Assembly: GCF_900107605.1 (NCBI RefSeq)
Contig: NZ_FNQJ01000010.1
Coordinates: forward strand, 1 to 64,000
Direction: 5' to 3'
DNA: 64,000 nt
Source: Acidovorax soli
GTDB lineage: Bacteria > Pseudomonadota > Gammaproteobacteria > Burkholderiales > Burkholderiaceae_C
The notes beneath the pieces were generated by a model. That model did no database searches. It was not told the DNA's origin and worked only from the letters and a program-made list of their open reading frames with translations. Within the stretch, counting starts at the first letter, position 1; every line of letters begins with the position of its first letter. The position numbers and the translations under genes were made by a program. Of this stretch, positions 46,726-58,056 are shown in pieces.

Positions 46726-47562
46726 ATGAGCCAAACCGCCGCATCTCCATCCCTCCCCACCATCGCCTTCATCGGCGGCGGCAACATGGCCAGCGCCATC
46801 ATTGGCGGACTGATCCACCAGGGCCACCCGGCCAGCCAGATCGAGGTGGTCGAGCCCTGGGCCGAGGCGCGTGAGGCACTGCGCAAGAACTATGGCATCG
46901 AAGCCCAGGCCGAAGCCGGCCCAGCGCTGCAGCGGGCACAGATCGTGGTGTGGGCCGTCAAGCCCCAGACCTTCAAGGACGCGGCCGCCCAGGCCAAAGC
47001 CCACACGCAGGGCGCACTGCACCTGAGCGTGGCCGCAGGCATCCGCTCGGACAGCATCGCCCAGTGGCTGGGCACCGAGCGCATCGTGCGCACCATGCCC
47101 AACACGCCCGCGCTGGTGGGCAAGGGCATGAGCGCGCTGTATGCCCGCCCCGCCGTCAGTGCGCCCGAGCGCCAGAGCATCGAGGCCATCATGGCCACGA
47201 CGGGCGAGTTTCTGTGGGTGGATAGCGAGCCGCAGCTGGACGCCGTCACCGCCCTGTCGGGCTCGGGCCCCGCCTATGTTTTCTACTTTCTGGAAGCCAT
47301 GACCCGCGCCGGCACCGACATGGGCCTGACGGCCGCGCAGGCCCACCAGCTGGCGGTTGGCACCTTTGTGGGCGCCTCAGAGCTGGCCCGCCGCTCCGAC
47401 GAAACGCCCGCCGTGCTGCGCCAGCGCGTCACCTCCAAGGGCGGCACCACCTATGCGGCACTGCAGTCGATGGAGCACGACGCGGTGGCCGAGAAGTTCA
47501 TGCAGGCCATGCAGGCCGCCCGCCAGCGCGCGCACGAGCTGGGCGACGAGTTTGGAAAATAA
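46726..47562 (+). CDS. proC: Pyrroline-5-carboxylate reductase
   Basis: The 278-residue protein has the N-terminal Rossmann motif FIGGGNMASAIIGGLI and the dimerisation domain with DAVTALSGSGPAYVFYFLEA and VTSKGGTTYAALQ. It catalyses the last step of proline synthesis with NAD(P)H. It follows glpK by 58 bp with no functional link apparent. Confidence 0.96.
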   Translation: MSQTAASPSLPTIAFIGGGNMASAIIGGLIHQGHPASQIEVVEPWAEAREALRKNYGIEAQAEAGPALQRAQIVVWAVKPQTFKDAAAQAKAHTQGALHLSVAAGIRSDSIAQWLGTERIVRTMPNTPALVGKGMSALYARPAVSAPERQSIEAIMATTGEFLWVDSEPQLDAVTALSGSGPAYVFYFLEAMTRAGTDMGLTAAQAHQLAVGTFVGASELARRSDETPAVLRQRVTSKGGTTYAALQSMEHDAVAEKFMQAMQAARQRAHELGDEFGK

Positions 47563-47624
47563 GCATCAAAACAGCCTTTAGCGCTTTATGGGTAAGCGCT
47601 ATTAGCTATTTATTCAATAGCAAA
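47563..47624. repeat. Short Comamonadaceae interspersed repeat, copy 1
   Basis: TTTAGCGCTTTATGGGTAAGCGCTATTAGCTATT forms a hairpin-capable repeat (AGCGCTT and AAGCGCT). Related copies lie at 39599-39650, 47770-47822 (inside ubiA) and 60546-60592. It lies between the convergent proC and ubiA genes. Confidence 0.6.
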
Positions 47625-48494
47625 TCAACCCACCAAGCTGCTGCCCGCAATGCCGGCAAACAGCGTGAACCCCACCCAGTGGTTCATGCGAAACGCGCGA
47701 AAACACCCCTCGCGCGTGCGTGTGCGGATCAGCCACCAGTGCCACCCTACCTGGGCCAGCGCCAGGGCAATTGCTATATAAAAAATAGCACCTAGCGCAA
47801 GCGGGATAAGCGCTAGCACCCAAAAACCCAAGAATAACAGGTAGAACACCACAATGGCCGCCACATCAAAACGCCCGAGCGTGATGGCCGAGGTTTTCAT
47901 GCCGATCTTCAGGTCATCATCGCGGTCCACCATGGCGTATTCGGTGTCGTAGGCCAGCACCCAAAACAGGTTGCCCAGCCACAGCAGCCACGCCATGGCC
48001 GGCACTTCGCCCCGCACGGCGGCAAACGCAATCACGATGCCGAAGTTGAAGGCAATGCCCAGCACCGCCTGCGGCATGGCAAAAAAGCGCTTGGTGAACG
48101 GATAAAGAATGGTCACCAGCAGCGCGGGAACCGACCAGGCCACCGCTGCCCAGTTGGTGGTGAGCACCAGCCCGAGCGAAACAAGGGCCAGCACCGCGCC
48201 CAGCGCCAGCGCTTCCTTGACCGAGACCTGGCCCGAGGTGATGGGCCGCTGCGCCGTGCGCTTGACGTGGCGGTCAAAGTCGCGGTCGGCCACGTCGTTG
48301 ATGCAGCAACCGGCGCTGCGCATCAGGATGGTGCCCAGCACAAACACCGCCAGCAGATGCCAGCCGGGAAACCCGCCCGCTGCCACCCACAGCGCGCTGA
48401 GCGTGGGCCAGATCAACACCAACCAGCCGGCAGGCCGATTCCAGCGGATCAGGTCAAGGTACAGGGGAAAGCGGCTGCGCGGGGAAGGAGTCAT
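47625..48494 (-). CDS. ubiA: 4-hydroxybenzoate polyprenyltransferase
   Basis: The 289-residue membrane protein starts [20 protein letters not shown]. The first Asp-rich motif is [19 protein letters not shown] and the second [20 protein letters not shown], both needed for Mg2+ and prenyl diphosphate. It has about eight to nine hydrophobic segments. It attaches the polyprenyl tail to 4-hydroxybenzoate in ubiquinone synthesis. A helix near residues 225-242 ([20 protein letters not shown]) is encoded by DNA that matches the interspersed repeat. Confidence 0.95.
   Translation of the reverse strand: MTPSPRSRFPLYLDLIRWNRPAGWLVLIWPTLSALWVAAGGFPGWHLLAVFVLGTILMRSAGCCINDVADRDFDRHVKRTAQRPITSGQVSVKEALALGAVLALVSLGLVLTTNWAAVAWSVPALLVTILYPFTKRFFAMPQAVLGIAFNFGIVIAFAAVRGEVPAMAWLLWLGNLFWVLAYDTEYAMVDRDDDLKIGMKTSAITLGRFDVAAIVVFYLLFLGFWVLALIPLALGAIFYIAIALALAQVGWHWWLIRTRTREGCFRAFRMNHWVGFTLFAGIAGSSLVG
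47770..47822. repeat. Interspersed repeat copy embedded in ubiA
   Basis: TTGCTATATAAAAAATAGCACCTAGCGCAAGCGGGATAAGCGCTAGCA has the AGCGC-n-GCGCT core and the ATAGC flanks of the repeat found after proC and after queA. It stays in frame in ubiA and codes for a hydrophobic helix. Confidence 0.6.
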
Positions 48495-48602
48495 GCTGAA
48501 ACCAACGGAAAACAAACGAGAGCGGGCGACGAAAGGGCGGCAGAGGAAAGCGGCGAGCGCAGCCACCCGAACGCGCTGGCGGGCTTGCCAGGAAAAGGCG
48601 CT

Positions 48603-50135
48603 TTATACGCTACCCGGCAGCTGCGATGCCCAGGGCACATCAGCCCGGCCGGCGGCATAGCCGCGCAGAAACGCCACAATGCCCCGGTCCACTGCCAGCC
48701 GCTGGGCCAGCACACCGGCCTGCAACAGATCGCGTGATGCGCCAATCCCCGCCTGCACACCGCTGGCCTGCTGCAGCCAGCGCTGCGTGCGGGCGGGCAA
48801 GAGCGGGCACAAGGCCTCGATGTTGTAGCGCAGGCGCTTGGCCAGAATGCGCGCGCGGTGCTGGCTTTCGGCGTGGGTGCTGTCGCGCAGCGCCTTTTTC
48901 CATTGCGCATGCAGCCGCTGGATGCGCTGGCGCACCCAGCGGCGCACGGTTTTTCCGGGCAAACCCGGGCTGTCGCCCCAGGCCTGCGGCCGGGACATGT
49001 CGTCCAGCCACAGGGTGATGGCCAGCAAGTCGGAGCCCACCGCCGGCGCCTGCAACGCATGGCGCACCGCCCGGCGCTGCTGCACCGCGGCGTGGCGAAA
49101 CGCCAGCTCCATGGCCTGCCAAGCCTGCATTCGCTCGGCGCACTCGGCCACAAAGGCGTTTTGCAGCGCGGGCAGGGTCTGGGTACACGCCACATCCAGG
49201 TCGCGCAACTCGCCCAGCGCGGTCAGCAGGGGTTGCAGCCCCTGCCACGAGGGCAACGCCTGCGCGGGCACGGCAGGCTTGAACAGGCGCACGGCGCCGC
49301 GAAAGCGCCGCCAGCCCACCCGGGCCTGGTGCACCAGTTCCGGATCATCGCAATGGCGCAAAGCGTTCAGGTTGGCGGTGAACTGGGCAAACATCTCGCC
49401 CAGCACGGGCTGCACCATGTGGTGCCAGGCGACGTCGCCGCCCAGTCGCTGCGGGCGAGCGCGCAGGGGGGTGTCCAGCGTGCCATCGCGCAGCGCGTGG
49501 CCGCGCTGCGCCTTGCTGGCCGCCAGCGGCAGCACGGCGATGTGCAGCGCGATGTGCCGCGCCAGATCGAACAGCGCGGTGGGCGCACCCGCCAGCAGCT
49601 CCAGCTCCAGCTCGCAAATCGGCACGCTGCGCTGTCCGCTGGTGATCTGCCCCAAGTCCAGTGCCACCTCGATCACACTGCCATCGCGCCGGCGCACCGT
49701 CCAGGCCGTGCGTTCAAATGCCGTGGCAAAGCACGGCTGCAGCGCGGCAAACACCGCGCCCTCGGGGTCCAGGCGTTGCCAGGGGGGCGCGGCCTGCAAA
49801 GCGGCCTGCACCAGCGCGGGCCCCGGCACCGGCACCTCCCACTCACCACGCAGGCTCAGTGCGGAATCACCGCCGTCGCTGGTCTTGAAGGTTTGCAGCC
49901 ACTGCGGCGCGTCATCCCCGCCCACCCGGCGCAGGCGCAGGGCCATGCGTTGGGCGCGCAAGGCCTGCGCGGGTGTGTCGAAGTAGATGTTGTCCACCTG
50001 CTTGCGCACGGGCTTGCGGCGCGCCAGCGCTGGCAAACGCGCCAGTTGACGGGCCAGGCTAGCGGGGTCGGCCGTGGGCAGGGCCAGCTTGATTTCAAGC
50101 TCTGCACCCGGGCCGTGCTGGCTGGTAGAGGGCAT
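48603..50135 (-). CDS. CYTH-CHAD domain triphosphatase
   Basis: The 510-residue protein begins with a CYTH domain (ELEIKLAL gives the ExExK motif at residues 12-16; QVDNIYFDTP and ALRLRR follow). From about residue 220 it has a CHAD domain with helical His/Arg-rich segments (VHQARVGWRRFRGAVRLFKP and RARILAKRLRYNIEAL). CYTH domains hydrolyse inorganic triphosphate (as in E. coli YgiF), and CHAD domains bind polyphosphate. It probably acts in phosphate polymer metabolism. It stands alone between ubiA and dps. Confidence 0.9.
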   Translation of the reverse strand: MPSTSQHGPGAELEIKLALPTADPASLARQLARLPALARRKPVRKQVDNIYFDTPAQALRAQRMALRLRRVGGDDAPQWLQTFKTSDGGDSALSLRGEWEVPVPGPALVQAALQAAPPWQRLDPEGAVFAALQPCFATAFERTAWTVRRRDGSVIEVALDLGQITSGQRSVPICELELELLAGAPTALFDLARHIALHIAVLPLAASKAQRGHALRDGTLDTPLRARPQRLGGDVAWHHMVQPVLGEMFAQFTANLNALRHCDDPELVHQARVGWRRFRGAVRLFKPAVPAQALPSWQGLQPLLTALGELRDLDVACTQTLPALQNAFVAECAERMQAWQAMELAFRHAAVQQRRAVRHALQAPAVGSDLLAITLWLDDMSRPQAWGDSPGLPGKTVRRWVRQRIQRLHAQWKKALRDSTHAESQHRARILAKRLRYNIEALCPLLPARTQRWLQQASGVQAGIGASRDLLQAGVLAQRLAVDRGIVAFLRGYAAGRADVPWASQLPGSV

Positions 50136-50230
50136 GGTGTGTGTCTGGCCAGGTCACGGCGCCACGGTGAAGGTCCACTGCCAGAAATGAGCGCCGGCAG
50201 CAGACACGCCCCATGATCCAGCGAAGGGAA

Positions 50231-50734
50231 TCAGTCTTCCAGCAAAGAGCGCAACATCCACGCGGCCTGCTCATGCACCGTCAGGCGCTGGGTCAGCAGG
50301 TCGGCCGTGGGCTCGTCGCTGGCCTTGTCGACCAACGAGAACAGGCTGCGCGCGGTGCGTGCCACGGCTTCATGGCCCTCGACCAGCACGCGCACCATGT
50401 CCAGCGCCTTGGGGGGCTTGCTGGGTGCGTCGGGCACGCTGGCGAGCTTGCCAAAATCGGCATACGAGCCCGGCGCCACATGGCCCAGCGAGCGAATGCG
50501 CTCGGCAATCGGGTCCACCGCATTCCATAGCTCGGTGTACTGCGTCATGAACATGGTGTGCAGCGTGTTGAACATCGGGCCCGTCACGTTCCAGTGGAAG
50601 TTGTGGGTGGTGAGGTACAGCGTGTAGGTATCGGCCAGCAGGCGCGACAGGCCCTGGGCGATGGCTGCGCGGTCTTTCTCGCTGATGCCGATGTTGATGG
50701 TGGGTGCCGAGGTTTTGCTGGAAGCTTTGGCCAT
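50231..50734 (-). CDS. dps: Dps ferritin-like DNA-protection protein
   Basis: The 167-residue protein has the Dps ferroxidase pattern [15 protein letters not shown] and later [16 protein letters not shown], placing His, Asp and Glu at the dimer interface. It stores iron with hydrogen peroxide as oxidant and shields DNA. The basic N-terminus [12 protein letters not shown] could bind DNA. It lies next to oxyR, its known activator in many bacteria. Confidence 0.95.
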   Translation of the reverse strand: MAKASSKTSAPTINIGISEKDRAAIAQGLSRLLADTYTLYLTTHNFHWNVTGPMFNTLHTMFMTQYTELWNAVDPIAERIRSLGHVAPGSYADFGKLASVPDAPSKPPKALDMVRVLVEGHEAVARTARSLFSLVDKASDEPTADLLTQRLTVHEQAAWMLRSLLED

Positions 50735-50896
50735 GTCATTTCTCCTGGAAAGGGCGGGTTAAACAACGGCTGCGGGCGCCGGGAAACCGGCCTGCAGCGC
50801 AATGGCCCACTGTAGCGCAGGAAACCGTGCGCCCACGGCACAACCGCCGTTCAATACCTGTCGCAACGCCGATGCCCGATGCACGGTCGCATCAGG

Positions 50897-51862
50897 TCAT
50901 GACAGCCGCGTGACGCCCGGCAGCTCGCAGGCATAAATGGCGTTGCGCAGCGCGGCAATGGCTTCGTAGCGCGTGAAACTGCGCCGCCAGGCCAGCACCA
51001 CGCGGCGCGTGGGCGGCGGGCTGCCGTCTTCCTCGCGGATGGGGAGGTAGCGGATGTAGGTCTCGTCACTCTTGCGCCGGCGCGACACGGTCAGCAGCGC
51101 ATCGCGCGGCACCGACAGGCGCGGCACCAGCGTCACCCCCATGCCGGCGGCCACCATGTGCTTGATGGTCTCCAGTGACGAGCCTTCGAACGACTTGCGA
51201 ATGCCCTCGGCGTTGCTGGCAAAGCGCGCAAATTCTGGGCAGACCTCCAGCACATGGTCGCGAAAACAGTGGCCCGCGCCCAGCAGCAGCATGGTCTCGC
51301 TCTTGAGCTCGGCTGCCGTGATGGATTTTTGCGTGGCCAGCGGGTGCGTGCTGGGCACCGCCGCCATGAAAGGCTCGTCGTACAGCGGCGCCATGGCCAG
51401 CCCGGTATCCGGAAAAGGCTCTGCCAGAATGGCGCAATCGATCTCGCCGGTGCGCAGCATCTCCAGCAACTTGACGGTGAAATTCTCTTGCAGCATCAGC
51501 GGCATCTGGGGCGATCGCTTGATGGCCTGGCGCACCAGATCGGGCAGCAGATAGGGCCCGATGGTGTAGATCACCCCCAGCGTGAGCGGCCCGGCCAGCG
51601 GGTCTTTGCCGCGCTTGGCAATCTCCTTGATGGCCGCCGCCTGCTCCAGCACGCTTTGCGCCTGGCGCACGATCTCTTCGCCCAGCGGCGTCACCGTCAC
51701 CTCGCCCGCGCTGCGCTCGAAGAGCTTCACATCCAGCTCTTCTTCCAGCTTCTTGATAGCCACCGACAGGGTGGGTTGCGAGACATAGCAGGCATCGGCC
51801 GCATGGCCGAAGTGCTTCTCCCGTGCCACGGCGACGATGTACTTGAGTTCGGTGAGGGTCAT
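50897..51862 (-). CDS. oxyR: Peroxide-sensing LysR-type regulator OxyR
   Basis: The 321-residue protein begins MTLTELKYIVAVAREKHFGH, with the LysR HTH at residues about 15-60. C199 (LLLGAGHCF) and C208 (LEVCPE) stand at exactly the positions of the redox pair of E. coli OxyR. Hydrogen peroxide forms the disulfide and turns it into an activator of dps, katG and ahpC. I chose the inner ATG at 51862. It lies 41 bp after recG on the same strand. Confidence 0.96.
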   Translation of the reverse strand: MTLTELKYIVAVAREKHFGHAADACYVSQPTLSVAIKKLEEELDVKLFERSAGEVTVTPLGEEIVRQAQSVLEQAAAIKEIAKRGKDPLAGPLTLGVIYTIGPYLLPDLVRQAIKRSPQMPLMLQENFTVKLLEMLRTGEIDCAILAEPFPDTGLAMAPLYDEPFMAAVPSTHPLATQKSITAAELKSETMLLLGAGHCFRDHVLEVCPEFARFASNAEGIRKSFEGSSLETIKHMVAAGMGVTLVPRLSVPRDALLTVSRRRKSDETYIRYLPIREEDGSPPPTRRVVLAWRRSFTRYEAIAALRNAIYACELPGVTRLS

Positions 51863-51903
51863 TGTGTGTTCCAACAGGCCGCGTCAGTGTTGATCGCAGC
51901 GTC

Positions 51904-54144
<2,241 letters not shown>

Positions 54145-54254
54145 GAAGGGAAAAGAGACAGAAGAGCAAGAGACGATGACAGGCCAAAAAGGCTACCATG
54201 GTTGTCTTTGCTCACACCTTGTTACGGTGTTCTTTCGAACGCAGTGCTTTCGTC

Positions 54255-55529
54255 ATGCTCAAGCGTATCCCCATCCAGCACCTCACCCTTGGCATGTACC
54301 TGCACGAGTTTTGCGGCTCGTGGATGGAGCATCCCTTCTGGCGCGCCAAATTCCTGCTCAAGGACCCCGAGGATCTGGCCCGCATCCGTGCCACCTCCAT
54401 CCGCGAATGCTGGATCGACACCGACAAAGGCATGGATGTGGCCATCGGCACCGCCTCTATCTCCTGGGAAGAAGTTGATGCGCAGAGCGATACCGACTTC
54501 AGCGCACCAGAGAACACACCCCCACCACCGCAGGCCATCCCGCCGACGCCTGCCCCGCGCAACCACGCCCCCACAGACATTGACTCCGAGCTGCAGATGG
54601 CCGCGTTCATCTGCAGACAGTCCAAGGAAGCCGTCGTGTCGATGTTCAGCGAAGCGCGCATGGGCCGCGCCGTGGACACCCCCAGCGTCAAGAACCTGGT
54701 GCAAGACATTTCCGATTCCATCACCCGCAACCCCGATGCACTGATCAGCCTGGCACGCCTGAAAACGGCGGACGACTACACCTACATGCATTCGGTGGCG
54801 GTGTGCGCCCTGATGGTGGCACTGGCACGGCAGCTCAAACTCGACGACGAGCAAACCCGCGTCGCCGGCATGGCAGGCCTGCTGCACGATCTTGGCAAAA
54901 TCGCAACGCCTATGGTCGTGCTCAAAAAGCCCAGCCGGCTCACCGATCAGGAATTCGATGTGGTGCGCAACCACTCCGCGTCGGGCTACCAGATTCTCAA
55001 GAAGAGCGGCAACCTACCCGAGGCCGTGCTGGACGCCTGCTTACATCACCACGAAAAAATGGATGGCACGGGCTACCCCGACAAACTGAAGGGCGACGCC
55101 ATCAGCCTGATCGCCCGCATGACCGCGATCTGCGATGTCTATGACGCCATCACTTCCGATCGCCCGTACAAAAACGGCTGGGATCCTTCCGAATCGCTGC
55201 GCCGCATGGCCGAATGGTCGGGCCACCATCTGGACCCCCGGCTTTTCCAGGCGTTCGTCAAAAGCATCGGCATCTACCCGGTGGGCTCGCTGGTGCGGCT
55301 GACTTCTGGGCGCCTGGGCGTAGTGGTCGAGCAGGCCCCTGCAGCGCTCACCACCCCGGTCGTCAAAGTCTTCTTTTCGACCAAATACGACCTGCGCATT
55401 CCACCCGAACTGGTGAACCTGGCCGCGCCCTGCGCCACCGAGAAAATCGTGGCGCGGGAAGACCCCGGCCACTGGAATTTTCCCGACATGATCGAGCTGT
55501 GGTCGGGTTTTTCCGAGCAGGTCTGGTAG
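54255..55529 (+). CDS. HD-GYP phosphodiesterase with DUF3391, copy 1
   Basis: The 424-residue protein starts MLKRIPIQHLTLGMYLHEFC, a DUF3391-type N-terminal domain (to about residue 120). An HD-GYP domain follows with HSVAVCALMVALARQLK, LLHDLGKIATP and HHEKMDGTGYPDKLKGD. HD-GYP enzymes hydrolyse cyclic di-GMP. The C-terminal part after VGSLVRLTSGRLGVV is a small beta domain. It ends NFPDMIELWSGFSEQVW. It is paralogous to the next gene. Confidence 0.92.
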   Translation: MLKRIPIQHLTLGMYLHEFCGSWMEHPFWRAKFLLKDPEDLARIRATSIRECWIDTDKGMDVAIGTASISWEEVDAQSDTDFSAPENTPPPPQAIPPTPAPRNHAPTDIDSELQMAAFICRQSKEAVVSMFSEARMGRAVDTPSVKNLVQDISDSITRNPDALISLARLKTADDYTYMHSVAVCALMVALARQLKLDDEQTRVAGMAGLLHDLGKIATPMVVLKKPSRLTDQEFDVVRNHSASGYQILKKSGNLPEAVLDACLHHHEKMDGTGYPDKLKGDAISLIARMTAICDVYDAITSDRPYKNGWDPSESLRRMAEWSGHHLDPRLFQAFVKSIGIYPVGSLVRLTSGRLGVVVEQAPAALTTPVVKVFFSTKYDLRIPPELVNLAAPCATEKIVAREDPGHWNFPDMIELWSGFSEQVW

Positions 55530-55708
55530 CTTTACGCCGCCAGCGGCCTGCGGTCGCACCGGCCGCCCGCCCCCAACGCCAGTCACGGGTTCGCCCAGGG
55601 TGACTGCAGGCTGCAGCTGGCTCAGCGATCTGTCAGCCCCGGTGAAGAAAAAGACTAATATGGTTGCTGATTGTTACGCCTTTTTGCCACCCATTCCAGC
55701 CAGCCACC

Positions 55709-56935
55709 ATGCTCAAACGCATCGACGTGAAGCACCTCACCCTGGGTATGTACCTGCACGAGTTTTGCGGCTCGTGGATGGAGCATCCCTTCTGGCGCGC
55801 CAAATTCCTGCTCCAGGACCCCGACGACCTGGCCCGTATCCTGGCCACCTCCATCCGCGAATGCTGGATCGACACCGACAAGGGCGCGGACGTCGCTGTC
55901 GGCACCGCCTCGGTGTCACGTGAAGAGGTCGATGCACAGATCGAAACCGACTTCAGTCTGCTGTCGGATCTGCCCCCCATCGAGGTCACCCTGCCGACCC
56001 CGCCGCCTCCGCCCAAGCGCAACCGCCAGCCTGCGGACATGCAAAGTGAGCTCGAAATGGCGGCCGCCATCTGCGTGAAGTCAAAGCAGGCAGTGGTCTC
56101 CATGTTCAATGAGGCGCGCATGGGCCGCGCGGTGGATTCGGTGGGACTGCAGAGCCTGGTAGAGGAAATCTCCGATTCCGTGACCCGCAATCCGGGTGCG
56201 CTGATCAGCCTGGCCCGCCTGAAAACGGCCGACGACTCCACCTACATGCATTCGGTGGCGGTGTGCGCGCTCATGATTGCACTGGCAAAACAGCTCAAGC
56301 TCGGGGACGACCAGCAGCGGCTGGCCGGTTTGGCCGGTCTGATGCATGACCTGGGCAAGGCCGCCATTCCCCTGAAGGTGCTCAACAAGCCGGGCAAGCT
56401 CACAGACCAGGAATTCACCGTGGTCCGCAGCCACCCGGTGGAAGGCTTTCACATGCTCAAAGAGGGTGGCAATATCCCCGAAGCCGTGCTGGACGCCTGC
56501 CTGCACCACCACGAGAAGGTGGATGGATCGGGCTACCCCGACAAGCTCAAGGGCGATGGCATCAGCGTGATCGCCCGCATGACGGCCATCTGCGACGTGT
56601 ACGACGCCATCACCTCCGACCGACCTTACAAGCGCGGCTGGGACCCCGCCGAGTCGCTGCGACGCATGGCCGACTGGACCAACGACCACTTCGACCCCCG
56701 GCTGTTCCAGGCGTTCGTCAAAAGCATTGGCATCTACCCGGTGGGCTCGCTGGTGCGGCTGACTTCTGGTCGCCTGGGCGTGGTGGTAGAGCAGGCCCCT
56801 GCAGCGCTCACCACCCCGGTCGTCAAAGTGTTCTTTTCGACCAAATCCGACCTGCGCATTCCAGCCGAGCTGGTGAACCTGGCCGCGCCCGGCGCCACCG
56901 AGAAAATCGTGGCGCGGGAAGACCCCGGCCAATAG
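55709..56935 (+). CDS. HD-GYP phosphodiesterase with DUF3391, copy 2
   Basis: The 408-residue protein has the same domains as copy 1 (MLKRIDVKHLTLGMYLHEFC, LMHDLGKAAIP, HHEKVDGSGYPDKLKGD). Its last third is nearly identical to copy 1 in DNA. The frame ends early at REDPGQ because CAC TGG of copy 1 is CAA TAG here; the former 3' end is still visible to 56990 and would code for a tail like ELWSGFSEQVW. All catalytic residues remain, so it may still be active. Confidence 0.92.
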   Translation: MLKRIDVKHLTLGMYLHEFCGSWMEHPFWRAKFLLQDPDDLARILATSIRECWIDTDKGADVAVGTASVSREEVDAQIETDFSLLSDLPPIEVTLPTPPPPPKRNRQPADMQSELEMAAAICVKSKQAVVSMFNEARMGRAVDSVGLQSLVEEISDSVTRNPGALISLARLKTADDSTYMHSVAVCALMIALAKQLKLGDDQQRLAGLAGLMHDLGKAAIPLKVLNKPGKLTDQEFTVVRSHPVEGFHMLKEGGNIPEAVLDACLHHHEKVDGSGYPDKLKGDGISVIARMTAICDVYDAITSDRPYKRGWDPAESLRRMADWTNDHFDPRLFQAFVKSIGIYPVGSLVRLTSGRLGVVVEQAPAALTTPVVKVFFSTKSDLRIPAELVNLAAPGATEKIVAREDPGQ

Positions 56936-57018
56936 AATTTCCCCGACATGAACGAGCTGTGGTCGGGTTTTTCCGAGCAGGTCTGGTAGGTTCGCGCCCA
57001 ACTGTTTGCCCCACCCGA

Positions 57019-57975
57019 ATGCTGCCCGTGCCCGCACTGATCACCCTCACCCTGAACCCCGCACTCGACCTGGCCACCACCATCGAACGCGTGGAGCCTA
57101 CGCACAAGCTGCGCTGCGGCCCTGCGCAACGGTTTGCAGGCGGTGGCGGCATCAATGTGGCCCGCGTGCTGCACCGGCTGGGCAGCGATGTGCAGGCCTG
57201 GGCCCTGGTGGGGGGTGCCTCGGGCGCGCAAGTGCGCCAGTTGTTGGCAGACGAAGGTGTGGCCGCCGACATCCGCCCCATTGCGGGCGATACCCGGGAA
57301 AATTTTTCGGTCGTCGAAACTGCCACCGGCCAGGAATTTCGCTTCGTGCTGCCCGGCCCCACTCTGCAGACTGCGGAATGGCAGGCGTGTCTGGATGCCC
57401 TGGCCACAGTCACCGTGGCCCCGCGCTGGCTGATTGCCAGCGGCAGCCTGCCGCCCGGCGTGCCGGATGATTTTTATGCCCGGCTTGCACCCGGCGCCCG
57501 CGCACGCGGCACGCGCCTGGTGGTGGACACCTCTGGCCTGCCACTGGCCGCTGCGCTGCAAGCCGGCACCACCCTGGTCAAGCCCAGCCTGCGCGAATTG
57601 CGCGAGGTGCTGCGGCAGCCGTTGGAACACCCCGCGGACCAGTGCGCGGCCGCGCAAGCGCTGGTGCACTCTGGCCAGACAGAGATGGTTGCGCTATCGC
57701 TGGGGGCGCAAGGCGCCGTGCTGGCCACGCGCGATGGGGTGTGGCAGGCGCCAGCCCTTGACGTGTCCGCGGCCAGTGGAACCACGGGTGCGGGCGACTG
57801 CTTTCTGGCCGCGCTGGTCTGGTCACTGGACCGCGGCGCCCCCCCGCCTGATGCCCTTCGCTGGGGCATGGCGGCGGGCGCTGCCGCGCTGCTGGTGCCC
57901 GGCACAGCGCTGGCCCGGGCGACCGACGTGCACCGGCTGCAATCGCAGGTCATCGTGCGCGCATCACCGGTTTGA
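57019..57975 (+). CDS. PfkB-family sugar kinase (phosphofructokinase-like)
   Basis: The 318-residue protein begins MLPVPALITLTLNPALDLAT, the typical opening of PfkB and FruK kinases. It has GGGGINVARVLHRLG near residue 45 and the catalytic ATP motif SGTTGAGDCFLAALVWSL with Asp as base near residue 257. It would phosphorylate a fructose phosphate; whether position 1 or 6 cannot be told. The gene follows the HD-GYP pair without an obvious functional tie. Confidence 0.88.
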   Translation: MLPVPALITLTLNPALDLATTIERVEPTHKLRCGPAQRFAGGGGINVARVLHRLGSDVQAWALVGGASGAQVRQLLADEGVAADIRPIAGDTRENFSVVETATGQEFRFVLPGPTLQTAEWQACLDALATVTVAPRWLIASGSLPPGVPDDFYARLAPGARARGTRLVVDTSGLPLAAALQAGTTLVKPSLRELREVLRQPLEHPADQCAAAQALVHSGQTEMVALSLGAQGAVLATRDGVWQAPALDVSAASGTTGAGDCFLAALVWSLDRGAPPPDALRWGMAAGAAALLVPGTALARATDVHRLQSQVIVRASPV

Positions 57976-58056
57976 ATGGCGTGGCCGGCGTGAGAACAGT
58001 GCGAACGGCGAGCTGGGCGCGGGCGCCCTTGTGCCCTCACGCACTGATCGGTCGCG

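Noticed and set aside
48858-50216. A 452-codon plus-strand frame opposite the CYTH-CHAD gene
   Set aside because: Shadow frame; the minus strand carries ExExK and CHAD motifs.
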